Below, one piece after another: positions 40,869 through 50,816 of a stretch of DNA of 64,000 nucleotides. The stretch lies in contig VCCI02000002.1 in assembly GCA_005938025.2 (NCBI GenBank), positions 310,001-374,000 of the forward strand, written 5' to 3'. The stretch comes from Inquilinus sp. KBS0705 (GTDB taxonomy: Bacteria; Bacteroidota; Bacteroidia; Sphingobacteriales; Sphingobacteriaceae). Below the pieces are notes generated by a model. It worked only from the letters and a program-made list of their open reading frames with translations, did not search any database and was not told the origin of the DNA. Position numbers and translations under genes: made by a program. Every line of letters begins with the position of its first letter. Position 1 is the first letter of the stretch.

Positions 40869-42437
40869 ATGAAAAAACTATCATTATGGATAACGGCATT
40901 GGCCTTTGCATCAAGCGCATGCGCGCAGCAAAACGCTACTGCTGTTAAGTATGCTAAATTAATAAGCGCCGAGGATGCTAAAAAACACCTGAGCATTTTG
41001 GCATCAGACGAGTTTGAAGGCCGCGAAACCGGTAAGCCGGGTGCCGATAAAGCAGCAAACTATATTGCTGCCGAATTTAAAAGATTAGGGCTGCAGGCAC
41101 CTGTTAACGGCACCTACTTTTTTGATGTGCCGTTAGTTGAAAACAAACTAAACGTAAGCGCCTTTACCGTAAATGGCCAATCATTTGGCAACTGGAAAGA
41201 CTTTTTCCTGCCGGGCTCGTTCCCTGACAAAAATATAAATGCAACCGAAGTTGTGTATGTAGGCTATGGCACCGAAGCTGAATTAGAAGGTGTAGATATT
41301 ACCGGTAAAATAGTATTGCTGATAAATGAAGATAAGCCCGAAGCCGGTAAAACAACTAATACCAGCTACCGCGCAACAGCATCGCGCATTGCTATTTTAA
41401 AAGCCATCCGCGAGAAAAATCCGGCTATTGTATTGGGTGCTAATGGCGAACTAACCAACTTGCTAAAACGTTTTGGTGGCGGTGCCGGTGGTGCAAGCTT
41501 ATCTATTAAAAAGGAGGTTGCTGTAAATACGCAAGCGCCGTTATTTAACGTAACTACAGCGGTTGCAGATGCCCTGGTTAAACAAACCGGCAAAACTTAC
41601 GATGAATTAAAGGCAGCTACAGCTACGGCAAAACAAACCCAGGTTATTAAAGCTGCAACTACAATTACTTTTAATACTGAAAAGAAAGATGTTAAAGCGG
41701 TAGATGTTGTAGGCTTTATGCCCGGATCTGACGCTAAATTGAAAAACGAGGTGTTGGTATTCTCTGCACATTACGACCATATTGGTTTAAACACCCGCCC
41801 CGGCGCAACAGATAAGGTAAACAATGGTGCCGATGATGACGGATCGGGAACTACCGGTATATTGGAAATAGCCCGCGCATTTTCGCAAGCTAAAAAAGAT
41901 GGCCATGGCCCGCGCCGCAGCGTGCTTTTTCTGGGTAATGTTGGCGAAGAAAAAGGCTTGTTAGGATCAGAGTATTATACCGATCATCCTATCTATCCTT
42001 TAGCTAACACCATTGCCGATTTAAATATTGACATGATAGGCCGTGTAGGCGAAGAGTATATTGGCAAGCCCGATTCTGCCAACTACGTGTACTCAATTGG
42101 TTCGGCAATGTTAAGTACCGACCTGAACAAGATCGGCGAAAACGCCAACAATACCTACACTAAAATGAAACTGGATTATAAGTACGATGACCCTAACGAT
42201 CCAAATCGTTTTTACTATCGTTCAGATCATTACAACTTTGCAAAGCACGGTGTGCCGATTATATTCTATTTTAACGGCGTACATGCAGATTATCACCAAC
42301 CAGGCGACGAGGTAAGTAAAATTAACTTCCCGTTACTGGCCAAGCGTGCGCAACTGGCATTTTACACTGGCTGGGATTTGGCAAACCGCGACACCCGCCC
42401 CGTTGTAGATGTTAAAACACCTGCACCAACTAATTAA
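40869..42437 (+). CDS. Secreted M28 family aminopeptidase
   Basis: 522 residues with an N-terminal signal peptide (ITALAFASSACAQQ). A protease-associated-like insert precedes the zinc domain. Metal ligands and catalytic residues of M28 peptidases are visible: FSAHYDHIG, NGADDDGSGTTG, GEEKGLLGSEYY, LNIDMIGR and late YHQPGDE. It probably trims peptides in the periplasm or outside the cell. A good terminator follows 20 bases after its stop. Confidence 0.93.
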   Translation: MKKLSLWITALAFASSACAQQNATAVKYAKLISAEDAKKHLSILASDEFEGRETGKPGADKAANYIAAEFKRLGLQAPVNGTYFFDVPLVENKLNVSAFTVNGQSFGNWKDFFLPGSFPDKNINATEVVYVGYGTEAELEGVDITGKIVLLINEDKPEAGKTTNTSYRATASRIAILKAIREKNPAIVLGANGELTNLLKRFGGGAGGASLSIKKEVAVNTQAPLFNVTTAVADALVKQTGKTYDELKAATATAKQTQVIKAATTITFNTEKKDVKAVDVVGFMPGSDAKLKNEVLVFSAHYDHIGLNTRPGATDKVNNGADDDGSGTTGILEIARAFSQAKKDGHGPRRSVLFLGNVGEEKGLLGSEYYTDHPIYPLANTIADLNIDMIGRVGEEYIGKPDSANYVYSIGSAMLSTDLNKIGENANNTYTKMKLDYKYDDPNDPNRFYYRSDHYNFAKHGVPIIFYFNGVHADYHQPGDEVSKINFPLLAKRAQLAFYTGWDLANRDTRPVVDVKTPAPTN

Positions 42438-42457
42438 TTTCAACAAATAGCTATAGT

Positions 42458-42492
42458 AAAATGTCACCTTGTGTAAAACAGGGTGACATTTT
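42458..42492 (+). terminator. Terminator after the M28 peptidase
   Basis: AAAATGTCACC (42458-42468) and GGTGACATTTT (42482-42492) form a perfect 11-bp stem with a 13-base loop, followed by CATTTTAA. The stem also has A's on its 5' side, so it may work in both directions. Confidence 0.85.
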
Positions 42493-42539
42493 CATTTTAA
42501 TATTAACCATCAATCTGTTAAAACACTAATTTCGCATTA

Positions 42540-43934
42540 ATGGGAAATACAGCAGAAGAATTCCTGGTAGCTTCAGAAGCTAAAGCCTTTGATATGGACC
42601 ACCGCCATATTATCAATTATAACATTGATAAGTATGATACGGCTGTAGATCGTGGCCTGTCGAGGATGATCAATCTTGACAATGCTAAAAAGCGCGGGCA
42701 TGCCATTAAGTGGAAGGTGATGGAAAATCTGGATAAGTTTTTACCCGAGTTTGAAGCCAACTTTCAAAAACGCGGTGGGAAGGTAATTTGGGCCAATGAT
42801 GCAGAAGAGGCGAACCGTGAGATACTGAATATCATTAATAAAGCAGGTGCCAAAACGGTTATCAAATCAAAATCAATGGCAACCGAAGAAATTCACCTGA
42901 ACGAGTTTTTAGAGAATCACCATATCGAATCGTTGGAGAGCGACCTGGGCGAATACATTGTTCAGTTACTTGGCCAAAGGCCGTACCATATAGTTACCCC
43001 GGCAATGCACCTGTCTAAAGAAGACATTGCCAAACTGTTTAATGAGCGCTTTGGAACGCCGATAGATGCCACTCCCGAACAGTTAACTCAAAAAGCTCGC
43101 GAGATACTAAGGGATAAATACCTGCAGGCCGACATAGGCATTACAGGAGCCAACTTTATTATTGCCGATACCGGAAGCATTGCCATTACCGAAAACGAGG
43201 GCAACGCGCGCCTTACAACCTCGTTCCCTAAAATACAGATATCTATTGTGGGGATAGAAAAGGTGATACCATCGCTAATGGACCTTGACCTGTTTTGGCC
43301 AATGCTGGCTACCCATGGCACAGGGCAAAACCTAACCGTATACAATACCATATTAAGCGGCCCAAGGCAAACAAACGAAACCGACGGCCCGGAAGAAATG
43401 TATGTGGTGTTATTAGATAATGGCCGCACCAACCTGCTTGCCCAAAAAGAGCAGCGCCAAGGTTTATACTGCATACGTTGCGGGGCCTGTTTAAACGTGT
43501 GCCCGGTTTATAAAAACATTGGAGGCCATACTTACGAAACTACCTATAGCGGCCCTATAGGCTCAATAATTACCCCGCACATGCGCGGTATGGAAGAGTT
43601 TAAGCACTTAAGCTATGCATCAAGCTTATGCGGTAAATGTACCGAGGTTTGCCCGGTAAAAATTGACATACACAAAATGCTGCTGCTAAACCGCCGCGAT
43701 GCGGTTACAGAAAATGTAGTTACCACCAAAGAAAAATGGGGCTGGGCACTGTGGAAAAAAGGCATGTTGAAACGAAACATGACAGACTTTTTTGGCGGCA
43801 AGATGAAGAATACCTTTATGCGGATGTTCTTTAAAAGATCGTGGGGCAACTTGCGCGATATGCCCGAAGTTGCCGAAAAATCGTTTAGCCAAAAGTGGAA
43901 AGAGCAGCACACGCAACCCAAAGACAGTTTATAG
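42540..43934 (+). CDS. lutB: Lactate utilisation iron-sulfur protein LutB-like
   Basis: 464 residues: an N-terminal LUD domain (MATEEIHLNEFLE, IGITGANFIIADTGSI), then two ferredoxin-like clusters (CIRCGACLNVCPVYKNIGGHTY and CGKCTEVCPVKID) and a C-terminal helical tail. LutB is one of three proteins (LutABC) oxidising L-lactate; no LutA or LutC gene lies next to it here, so partners must be elsewhere. Two small enzymes follow on the same strand within a few bases. Confidence 0.93.
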   Translation: MGNTAEEFLVASEAKAFDMDHRHIINYNIDKYDTAVDRGLSRMINLDNAKKRGHAIKWKVMENLDKFLPEFEANFQKRGGKVIWANDAEEANREILNIINKAGAKTVIKSKSMATEEIHLNEFLENHHIESLESDLGEYIVQLLGQRPYHIVTPAMHLSKEDIAKLFNERFGTPIDATPEQLTQKAREILRDKYLQADIGITGANFIIADTGSIAITENEGNARLTTSFPKIQISIVGIEKVIPSLMDLDLFWPMLATHGTGQNLTVYNTILSGPRQTNETDGPEEMYVVLLDNGRTNLLAQKEQRQGLYCIRCGACLNVCPVYKNIGGHTYETTYSGPIGSIITPHMRGMEEFKHLSYASSLCGKCTEVCPVKIDIHKMLLLNRRDAVTENVVTTKEKWGWALWKKGMLKRNMTDFFGGKMKNTFMRMFFKRSWGNLRDMPEVAEKSFSQKWKEQHTQPKDSL

Positions 43935-43940
43935 CAAGCG

Positions 43941-44318
43941 ATGGATATAAAAGAACAGATTGTAAGGGAATATATAGAGGCTTACAACAACTTTGACATA
44001 GATGGGATGCTTATTAACCTGGGGCCGCTTGTAAAGTTTGAAAACATAGCGGGCGGTAAAGTTAACATGACCCTTTTGGGCTTACCAGAATTTAAGGCGC
44101 AGGCCGAACAGGCTAAAAACTTGTTTAGTACCCGTAAGCAAACCATAACCGCGTTGCATTATAATGCGCAGCAAGTGGAAGTTGATATAGATTACTACGG
44201 TGTATTGGCTGTTGACCTGCCAAACGGAATGAAAAAAGGAGATGAACTTAACCTGACCGGGAAGTCGGTTTTCGTGTTTGAGGGCGAAACCATTACTGCT
44301 ATAACAGATATAAGCTAA
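43941..44318 (+). CDS. NTF2-like (SnoaL-type) small protein
   Basis: 125 residues with the NTF2-like pattern: an initial EQIVREYIEAYNNFDIDGML helix, beta strands ending VDIDYYGVLAVDLP and a final FEGETITAITDIS. Such cone-shaped domains bind small hydrophobic molecules or act as isomerases or regulators. The gene lies six bases after lutB and two before the reductase gene, suggesting one transcript. No specific function. Confidence 0.8.
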   Translation: MDIKEQIVREYIEAYNNFDIDGMLINLGPLVKFENIAGGKVNMTLLGLPEFKAQAEQAKNLFSTRKQTITALHYNAQQVEVDIDYYGVLAVDLPNGMKKGDELNLTGKSVFVFEGETITAITDIS

Positions 44319-44320
44319 AC

Positions 44321-44866
44321 ATGCGTAAAATTATTTTAAACCTGGCGGTAAGCCTTGACGGCTTTATTGAGGGGCCAAACGGCGAGTATGATTGGTGCCT
44401 TACCGACCAGGATTATGGCATGGATGCTTTTTTTGAAAATTGCGACACCATATTTATTGGCCGTAAAAGTTATGAGCTGATAAGTACTGATACCAGCATA
44501 TTCCCTGTTGAGCAGATATATGTTTTTTCGGATACGCTGCCCGAAGAGCAAGGCATGAATGTATCGGTAGTAAAATCATACGAGTTTGACGACACGGTTG
44601 AGCGGGTGATGAACGAACCCGGCAAAAACATATGGCTTTTTGGCGGCGCAGAATTGCTATCGGCTTTTTTAAATAAGAATTTAATAGGCGAAATGATCCT
44701 GTCTATCCACCCCATACTTTTAGGTGCCGGCAAAAACCTGTTTAAAAACTTAAATGACCGGGTCGAGCTGATATTTATCAGCCAGCAAACTTATTCGAGC
44801 GGCTTACTACAGGCTAAATATGCCCTTAAGCCTAAGTTTGATATGGATATGCTGGCTAAGCTATAG
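44321..44866 (+). CDS. Dihydrofolate reductase-family (RibD C-terminal-like) protein
   Basis: 181 residues beginning MRKIILNLAVSLDGFIEGPNGEYDW, the opening of RibD-C/DHFR-fold proteins, with LFGGAELLSAFLNKNLIGE later. Such proteins bind NADPH, but many small single-domain ones have no known substrate. It ends five bases before the convergent DUF4198 gene. Confidence 0.9.
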   Translation: MRKIILNLAVSLDGFIEGPNGEYDWCLTDQDYGMDAFFENCDTIFIGRKSYELISTDTSIFPVEQIYVFSDTLPEEQGMNVSVVKSYEFDDTVERVMNEPGKNIWLFGGAELLSAFLNKNLIGEMILSIHPILLGAGKNLFKNLNDRVELIFISQQTYSSGLLQAKYALKPKFDMDMLAKL

Positions 44867-44870
44867 CATG

Positions 44871-45722
44871 TTAGTGCTTATCGCCAAAACCAAACTCTTT
44901 GTAGGTATTTGGCTCATCGTTACTGTTGGTAAAAGCAAAGGTGTAGGTAGCACACCATGTTTCGTAATCGGCCGCCTTGTCGGTTGATGGTTGTATCCGC
45001 GCAACGCGCAGCATATAAATACCATCGCGGCTTAAGTTAAAATATATTTTTCCTAAAGCGTCTGTGGTCAGTTTTTGAGGATAAACATTCCCGGCCTCTG
45101 TTTTAATATAAAGGTACATCGGCGCGTTTGGTAATGGCTTACCCTTAAAATTTACAAGGGCGGTAATATCGCCGCCGTAGCTTTGCTTGTATGGGTTCTG
45201 TTTAAGCGTTATCTCCAGCTCGTTATTTAAAACCTTTTCGTAAAGATTACCTGTAGGGTCATCAACGGTAACCAGGGTTTTTAAAAATTTCGTGTACTTT
45301 TCGGTGTACTTTAACCTGTTCGAGTTTTTTAAGGGCTCGGCAATATCATCATAACCCTGCTCGGTAAGGTAAGTGATAAAATCTTCGCCGGGTATATCGT
45401 TCAGTTCTTTGGTATTCATTTCTACCAAAGCTAAACCCTTGTTAAGCATATTGTAATTTACAACCGGGCTAGTATTGTCTTTTGTTATTTTACTTAAATC
45501 CGCTTTCTTTGAACCTTCGTATAAGTTGAATACAGAAGTTTGTGCTAAATTGTAACCGCTTTCTTCGCCGGAAGTAATTTTGTCTCCTTCTAATAAATGT
45601 ACGTTTAGCTTACCGCCTTTATGTAGGTAAAAGCTGCCTGGCAACAGGTAATAATCGGGCGTAAAGGCAAGGGTAGCAATTATTACAAGCGTAAGAAAAG
45701 TTTTAACGTACGGGTTTCTCAT
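44871..45722 (-). CDS. Secreted DUF4198 protein
   Basis: 283 residues with an N-terminal signal (FLTLVIIATLAFTPDY). The next stretch, YYLLPGSFYLHKGGKLNVHL, and a later Ig-like pattern ending in ETWCATYTFAF fit DUF4198 (also called NikM-like), whose members are linked to metal uptake or are of unknown function. No transporter genes are adjacent, so metal binding is not supported here. It is divergent from the E1 gene with a gap of 58 bases. Confidence 0.75.
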   Translation of the reverse strand: MRNPYVKTFLTLVIIATLAFTPDYYLLPGSFYLHKGGKLNVHLLEGDKITSGEESGYNLAQTSVFNLYEGSKKADLSKITKDNTSPVVNYNMLNKGLALVEMNTKELNDIPGEDFITYLTEQGYDDIAEPLKNSNRLKYTEKYTKFLKTLVTVDDPTGNLYEKVLNNELEITLKQNPYKQSYGGDITALVNFKGKPLPNAPMYLYIKTEAGNVYPQKLTTDALGKIYFNLSRDGIYMLRVARIQPSTDKAADYETWCATYTFAFTNSNDEPNTYKEFGFGDKH

Positions 45723-45780
45723 AGTAAATAACAGTAATGTTCAAACATACAAAGTTTTAAAAACTTCTTAGCTTTACAAC

Positions 45781-47757
45781 GTGATTTTCGACAGGAAAAG
45801 TATTGATAATGACGGTTTGGTGAATTTCTATAAGAAATTGCTCCTACCCCGCCTTGTCGAAGAAAAAATGCTGATACTGCTGCGCCAGGGCCGTATTGGC
45901 AAGTGGTTTTCGGGTATTGGGCAAGAGGCAATTGCCGTTGGCAGCACCATGGCCATGGCCGCAGATGAGTATATTTTACCCATGCACCGCAACCTTGGTG
46001 TATTTACCGCGCGCAACATCCCTATATCGCGTTTAATGGCCCAATGGCAGGGTAAGGCATCGGGTTTTACCCGCGGCAGAGATCGGTCCTTCCATTTTGG
46101 CACCCAGGATTATAAGATAATAGGGATGATATCTCACCTTGGCCCGCAATTGGCCCTTGCCGATGGCATTGCCCTTGCCGATAAATTACGCGGCGATAAA
46201 AAGGTAACCCTTGTATTTACAGGCGAAGGCGCTACAAGCGAGGGCGATTTTCATGAAGCGCTTAATATTGCAGCGGTATGGGACCTGCCGGTTATCTTTT
46301 TAATAGAAAATAATGGCTACGGCTTATCTACCCCAACAAACGAACAATACCGTTGCGCATCGTTAGTTGACAAGGCCATTGGTTATGGCATTGAAGGTCG
46401 AAAGATCGACGGTAATAATATATTAGATGTTTACAATACCATCAGCTTATTGGCAAAGGATATGCGCCAAAGGCCGAGGCCGGTGTTAATAGAGTGCATG
46501 ACTTTTAGGATGCGCGGGCACGAAGAAGCATCGGGCACAAAGTATGTACCCCCGCACTTGTTTGAGGAGTGGAAAAACAAAGACCCGCTTGATAACTTTG
46601 AAAGGTTTTTATTAGAACAGCAAGTGCTGCGCCCCGAGTGGGTGCCCTATTTAAAGAACGAGTTTACCAGCCTGATAGATGTAGAAATAGAAAAGGTTTT
46701 TAAAGAGCCTGATATAGTTCCGCATGTGGCTACCGAGGTAAACAGCATGTACAGGCTGCATAGTTTACCGGCTTATATCCCGTCAGAGCAAAGCACCGAT
46801 AAAAGATACATAGATGCCATAAGCGATGGCTTGCGCCAAAGCATGCGCAAGTACGATAACCTTGTAATAATGGGCCAGGATATTGCCGAATATGGCGGCG
46901 CATTTAAAATAACGCAAGGCTTTTTAGAGGAGTTTGGTAAAGACAGGGTACGCAACACCCCCATTTGCGAATCGGGGGTTATAGGTGCGGCCATGGGCCT
47001 TGCCCTTAACGGTTACAAAGCCATAGTTGAAATGCAGTTTGCCGATTTTGTAACCTGCGGCTTTAATCAGGTGGTAAATAACCTGGCCAAAACCTACTAC
47101 CGATGGGGGCAAACGGTAGATGTTGTTATACGGATGCCAACAGGTGCCGGTACCGGTGCAGGGCCATTCCACTCGCAAAGCAACGAGGCCTGGTTTACTA
47201 AAACACCGGGGTTAAAAGTAGTTTATCCTGCTTTCCCTGATGATGCTAAGGGCTTAATGATGGCCGCCGCGGATGACCCTAACCCGGTTATATTTTTTGA
47301 GCATAAATATTTGTACCGCAGCATAGCGGGCAATGTACCCGAGGGTGACCATTACGTAGAAATTGGCAAGGCAAAAATAGTTCGCGAGGGTACTAAGGCC
47401 AGTATCATTACCTTTGGTCTGGGCGTACATTGGGCTATAGAGTATGCCGATAACCACCCCGATCAGTCTATCGAAATATTAGACCTGCGCAGTCTGCAGC
47501 CATGGGATAAGGAAGCGGTGGTAAATACGGTAAAGAAAACATCGAAAGTATTGGTGCTGCACGAAGATACCATGACCAGCGGCTTTGGCGGCGAGATAGC
47601 CGCTTACATAGGCGAGCATTGCTTTAAACACCTGGATGCCCCGGTAATGCGCTGCGCCAGTTTAGATACCGCTATCCCCATGAATAAAGCACTGGAGGAC
47701 CAGTTTTTAGCCAAAGCCCGTTTAGAGGAAACTATGGCCAAACTGCTAAAATTTTAA
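45781..47757 (+). CDS. 2-oxoacid dehydrogenase E1, alpha and beta fused
   Basis: A 658-residue thiamine-diphosphate enzyme joining the alpha and beta chains of a branched-chain 2-oxoacid or pyruvate dehydrogenase E1. The alpha half has the ThDP motif GEGATSEGDFHEALN and ENNGYGLSTP, with a RGRDRSFHFG stretch; the beta half begins near residue 340 (YIDAISDGLRQSMRK, GQDIAEYGGAFK) and ends in a transketolase C-domain (VLHEDTMTSGFGGE). The GTG at 45781 is the chosen start. No E2 or E3 gene is nearby. Confidence 0.93.
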   Translation: MIFDRKSIDNDGLVNFYKKLLLPRLVEEKMLILLRQGRIGKWFSGIGQEAIAVGSTMAMAADEYILPMHRNLGVFTARNIPISRLMAQWQGKASGFTRGRDRSFHFGTQDYKIIGMISHLGPQLALADGIALADKLRGDKKVTLVFTGEGATSEGDFHEALNIAAVWDLPVIFLIENNGYGLSTPTNEQYRCASLVDKAIGYGIEGRKIDGNNILDVYNTISLLAKDMRQRPRPVLIECMTFRMRGHEEASGTKYVPPHLFEEWKNKDPLDNFERFLLEQQVLRPEWVPYLKNEFTSLIDVEIEKVFKEPDIVPHVATEVNSMYRLHSLPAYIPSEQSTDKRYIDAISDGLRQSMRKYDNLVIMGQDIAEYGGAFKITQGFLEEFGKDRVRNTPICESGVIGAAMGLALNGYKAIVEMQFADFVTCGFNQVVNNLAKTYYRWGQTVDVVIRMPTGAGTGAGPFHSQSNEAWFTKTPGLKVVYPAFPDDAKGLMMAAADDPNPVIFFEHKYLYRSIAGNVPEGDHYVEIGKAKIVREGTKASIITFGLGVHWAIEYADNHPDQSIEILDLRSLQPWDKEAVVNTVKKTSKVLVLHEDTMTSGFGGEIAAYIGEHCFKHLDAPVMRCASLDTAIPMNKALEDQFLAKARLEETMAKLLKF

Positions 47758-48365
47758 TCCTGCAACAACTCCACCTCTGCAACGGGGCTAAACAGGTATA
47801 CCCTTTTGCTGCTTACCTCAATACATTTATAGCGTTTGCGCAGCTTTTCCTCTTTACGAAAAACGCGGCCGTCCTTAAGCTTAAATAGGGCCTTTAGCGG
47901 CAGCTTCTCTACCGTGTGCACAGATTCCTTCGGCGCGTCATATTTACGCAGTGAGCGGTACAGGGTGAGGTCTGAGCAGCTGGAGGCGGCGGGGTTGTTC
48001 AGGTAATTGGTAATGGCTTGCTTTACATCCGGCGGAAAAACATCTTTTTCAAAAAAAGGTTGCATCATCTTTTTAAAATTCGTCTTCCACTCGGTGCCAT
48101 GCGGCTTGGCTTTTTGCTTATGCTCGTTCCAGGTATGCAGGTGTGCAAACTCGTGTACGGTGGTTACTAAAAAAGCATAGGGGTTAAGGTCGAAGTTTAC
48201 AGATATGCGGTGCCCTTTGCCATCATATGGTGCGCGGTAGTCGCCAAACTTGGTGCCGCGGTTGCGCGATATTTTAAACTCGCACTTAAAGTAATCTATC
48301 CAGCGGCCAATAAGCGGGGCCGCACCAGGCGGAAGATATTTTTCGAGAACTTTTACTTTATCCAA
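47754..48365 (-). CDS. SprT-like zinc metallopeptidase domain protein
   Basis: 203 residues. The zinc motif HExxH is seen as VHEFAHLHTW with a third ligand histidine in KPHGTEWK, as in SprT/Spartan proteins. The C-terminal third contains a basic segment (VFRKEEKLRKRYK) that is not a zinc ribbon. It overlaps the end of the E1 gene by four bases on the opposite strand. Its role is unclear, perhaps in proteolysis of DNA-bound proteins (inference from the family). Confidence 0.85.
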   Translation of the reverse strand: MDKVKVLEKYLPPGAAPLIGRWIDYFKCEFKISRNRGTKFGDYRAPYDGKGHRISVNFDLNPYAFLVTTVHEFAHLHTWNEHKQKAKPHGTEWKTNFKKMMQPFFEKDVFPPDVKQAITNYLNNPAASSCSDLTLYRSLRKYDAPKESVHTVEKLPLKALFKLKDGRVFRKEEKLRKRYKCIEVSSKRVYLFSPVAEVELLQD

Positions 48366-48454
48366 TTTTTACCTCTGTATCAAAGATAGGAGTTTTGAGC
48401 CGAATGCTAAAGAACACGGCAGTATGCTTGGTCAGTAACAAGTAAAAGGTTTAA

Positions 48455-50569
48455 CTACTTCAACAGGTGATATACCAAAAATGATGCGCCGTAGGCCAGA
48501 ACCGTCATGTAAGCAAACTGGGCTGCAGGCCAGCGCCAGTCTTTGGTTTCGCGGTATACCACGGCAACGGTGCTGGCGCATTGCATGGCAAAGGCATAAA
48601 ACATCATTAGCGAAAAGGCCACGGCTAACGTAAACACAGGCTGCCCGGTATCAGGATTTTTAGCATGGCGCATTTTGTCTTGCACCGAGTCTATTTTATC
48701 AGCATCGCCCTCTACGCTGTAAATGGTAGCCATGGTGCCTACAAATACCTCGCGGGCGGCAAAAGAGGTGATCAATGCTATACCTATTTTCCAGTCGAAA
48801 CCGATTGGTTTTATCACCGGCTCAATTACGTGCCCTAATACACCGGCATATGAATTCTCTAATTTTTCGGACGATATCACCCGTTTAAGGCTATCGGGTT
48901 TCATGCTTTGCGCGTATTGCGGCTGGCTGTATTTTTGGTCTATTTTTTGGAAACGGTTACCCGGCCCGTATGATGACAGCACCCAAAGTATTACCGATAC
49001 TGCTATGATAACCTTGCCAGCCTCTAACACAAATGTTTTGGCCCTATCGTACATCGAAAATAGCACATTGTTCCAGCGGGGCATGCGGTAAACCGGCAGC
49101 TCCATTATAAAATAGCCTCGTTCGCGCGCTTTTAAAACAAACTTCATTACGTAGGCCACCAGTACTGCCGATACTAAGCTTAACACGTACATGCCTGTTA
49201 ATGCCAGGCCCTGCAAATTAAAAATAAACCATACATTTTTGTTGGGCACTACCAGGGCAATCAACAAGGTATAAACAGGTAAACGGGCCGAGCAGGTAAC
49301 CAGCGGGGTAACCATAATGGTTATCATCCTGTCCTTCCAGTTCTCGATGGTGCGGGTACTCATAATTGATGGTACGGCACAGGCAAAGCCGCCTATTAAA
49401 GGCACCACAGATTTGCCGTTAAGCCCAACCTTGCGCATTATCTTATCCATCATAAACGTTACGCGCGACATGTAGCCGGTATCTTCCAGGATGGATATAA
49501 ACGCAAACAGGATGGCTATTTGCGGGATAAATACCATTACCCCGCTAAGGCCCGCAACAACGCCGTCTATCAGCAGGTCGGCCAATGGGCCGGCAGGCAA
49601 TATATGCCTTAAGCCACCTTCCGCCCAAACAAACAGATCTTCGATAAGCGACATAGGGTAAGCCGACCAGGCAAATATTGACTGGAACATAAACAATAGG
49701 ATACCCATAAAAATGATAAAGCCAAATACCCGGTGGGTAAGTATCTTATCTATCTTATTGCTGTGGCTTTCGTCATAAGCGGTTTGGGGGGTTTTAACGG
49801 TGTCGTATAAAAGGTCGTTTATATAATTATAGCGGGCTATGGTTTCGGCCCCTTGTGCTTTTTGCGAATGGAAGGAGAATTGTTGTTCCAAATCCTCTAT
49901 ACGGTCGCTTTCTGCAGGGGTTAAAAACTTTAAAGTTTCGTGCTGGTGGGCCAGTTGCAGGGCCAGGTAAGGGACATCAATATTATTTTCCTTGCTTATG
50001 GCATCAACCATTTCGGGCGCTATGGCACGCACGTCAATGCTTTCTTGTTGCAGGGCAAATTTGTTGGCGTATGATATGGCCGTTTTCAATTCGGCTATGC
50101 CCTGTAGCTTACGGGCGGCAATAGGTACAATGGGTACACCCAATTTTTCGGCCAATAGGTTGATGTCTATTTTTATGCCCGCCTTTTTTGATAGGTCTAT
50201 CATGTTTAGGGCCACAACTACCGGTATCTTTAAATCGGCAACCTGGGTATATAATAAAAGGTTACGTTTTAAATTGGTGGCATCTAAAATTACCACCACC
50301 AGGTCGGGCTTAAGTTCGCCGCCTTTTTCGGCCAGTACCGAAAACACGATGGATTCGTCTTTACTTTTTGGGTATAAGCTGTAAGTACCCGGAAGATCTA
50401 TTATTTCGGCACCGCGGCCATCGGGCAGTTGGGTGTAGCCTATTTTTTTATCAACAGTAACCCCCGGAAAATTTCCTATTTTTTGGTTTAAACCGGTTAG
50501 TGCATTAAAGAGCGTTGATTTACCGGTGTTGGGATTGCCTACAAGCGCTACTCTGATGTCAGCTTTCAA
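48455..50569 (-). CDS. feoB: Ferrous iron transporter FeoB
   Basis: 704-residue inner-membrane Fe(II) importer. The cytoplasmic G domain starts with VALVGNPNTGKSTLFN (G1 at 11-19), includes IDLPGTYSLYP and NMIDL; two Gate domains with the conserved cysteine segment FACAVPSIMSTRTI and about eight to ten membrane helices follow. It lies 11 bases after feoA. The arrangement feoA-feoB without feoC is typical outside enterobacteria. Confidence 0.97.
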   Translation of the reverse strand: MKADIRVALVGNPNTGKSTLFNALTGLNQKIGNFPGVTVDKKIGYTQLPDGRGAEIIDLPGTYSLYPKSKDESIVFSVLAEKGGELKPDLVVVILDATNLKRNLLLYTQVADLKIPVVVALNMIDLSKKAGIKIDINLLAEKLGVPIVPIAARKLQGIAELKTAISYANKFALQQESIDVRAIAPEMVDAISKENNIDVPYLALQLAHQHETLKFLTPAESDRIEDLEQQFSFHSQKAQGAETIARYNYINDLLYDTVKTPQTAYDESHSNKIDKILTHRVFGFIIFMGILLFMFQSIFAWSAYPMSLIEDLFVWAEGGLRHILPAGPLADLLIDGVVAGLSGVMVFIPQIAILFAFISILEDTGYMSRVTFMMDKIMRKVGLNGKSVVPLIGGFACAVPSIMSTRTIENWKDRMITIMVTPLVTCSARLPVYTLLIALVVPNKNVWFIFNLQGLALTGMYVLSLVSAVLVAYVMKFVLKARERGYFIMELPVYRMPRWNNVLFSMYDRAKTFVLEAGKVIIAVSVILWVLSSYGPGNRFQKIDQKYSQPQYAQSMKPDSLKRVISSEKLENSYAGVLGHVIEPVIKPIGFDWKIGIALITSFAAREVFVGTMATIYSVEGDADKIDSVQDKMRHAKNPDTGQPVFTLAVAFSLMMFYAFAMQCASTVAVVYRETKDWRWPAAQFAYMTVLAYGASFLVYHLLK

Positions 50570-50580
50570 TGTTTAGTAAA

Positions 50581-50802
50581 CTACTGCAAAATTATAGTCG
50601 AAGCTTCGAATTTACGAAGGCTTAACTGATAACCCGAAACATGAATGGCAATAGGATCGCCCATGGGCGCTATACGCGAAACTTTAATTTGCTCGCCCGG
50701 AAGGCAACCCATTTCCATTAACTTAACAGACATTTCCAGGTCAGAAAATTCCTTAACAATACCAGTTTCTCCTACTTCGAGTTGTGAAAGCGTTGTTTGC
50801 AT
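50581..50802 (-). CDS. feoA: Ferrous iron transport protein FeoA
   Basis: A 73-residue SH3-like domain (MQTTLSQLEVGETGIVKEF, then GCLPGEQIKVSRIAPMGDP) that assists FeoB. I start at the ATG at 50802 rather than the TTG at 50835, because the extra 11 residues are not family-like and would overlap a perfect inverted repeat that looks like an operator. It is followed 11 bases later by feoB. Confidence 0.95.
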   Translation of the reverse strand: MQTTLSQLEVGETGIVKEFSDLEMSVKLMEMGCLPGEQIKVSRIAPMGDPIAIHVSGYQLSLRKFEASTIILQ

Positions 50803-50816
50803 ATACAAATGTATGG

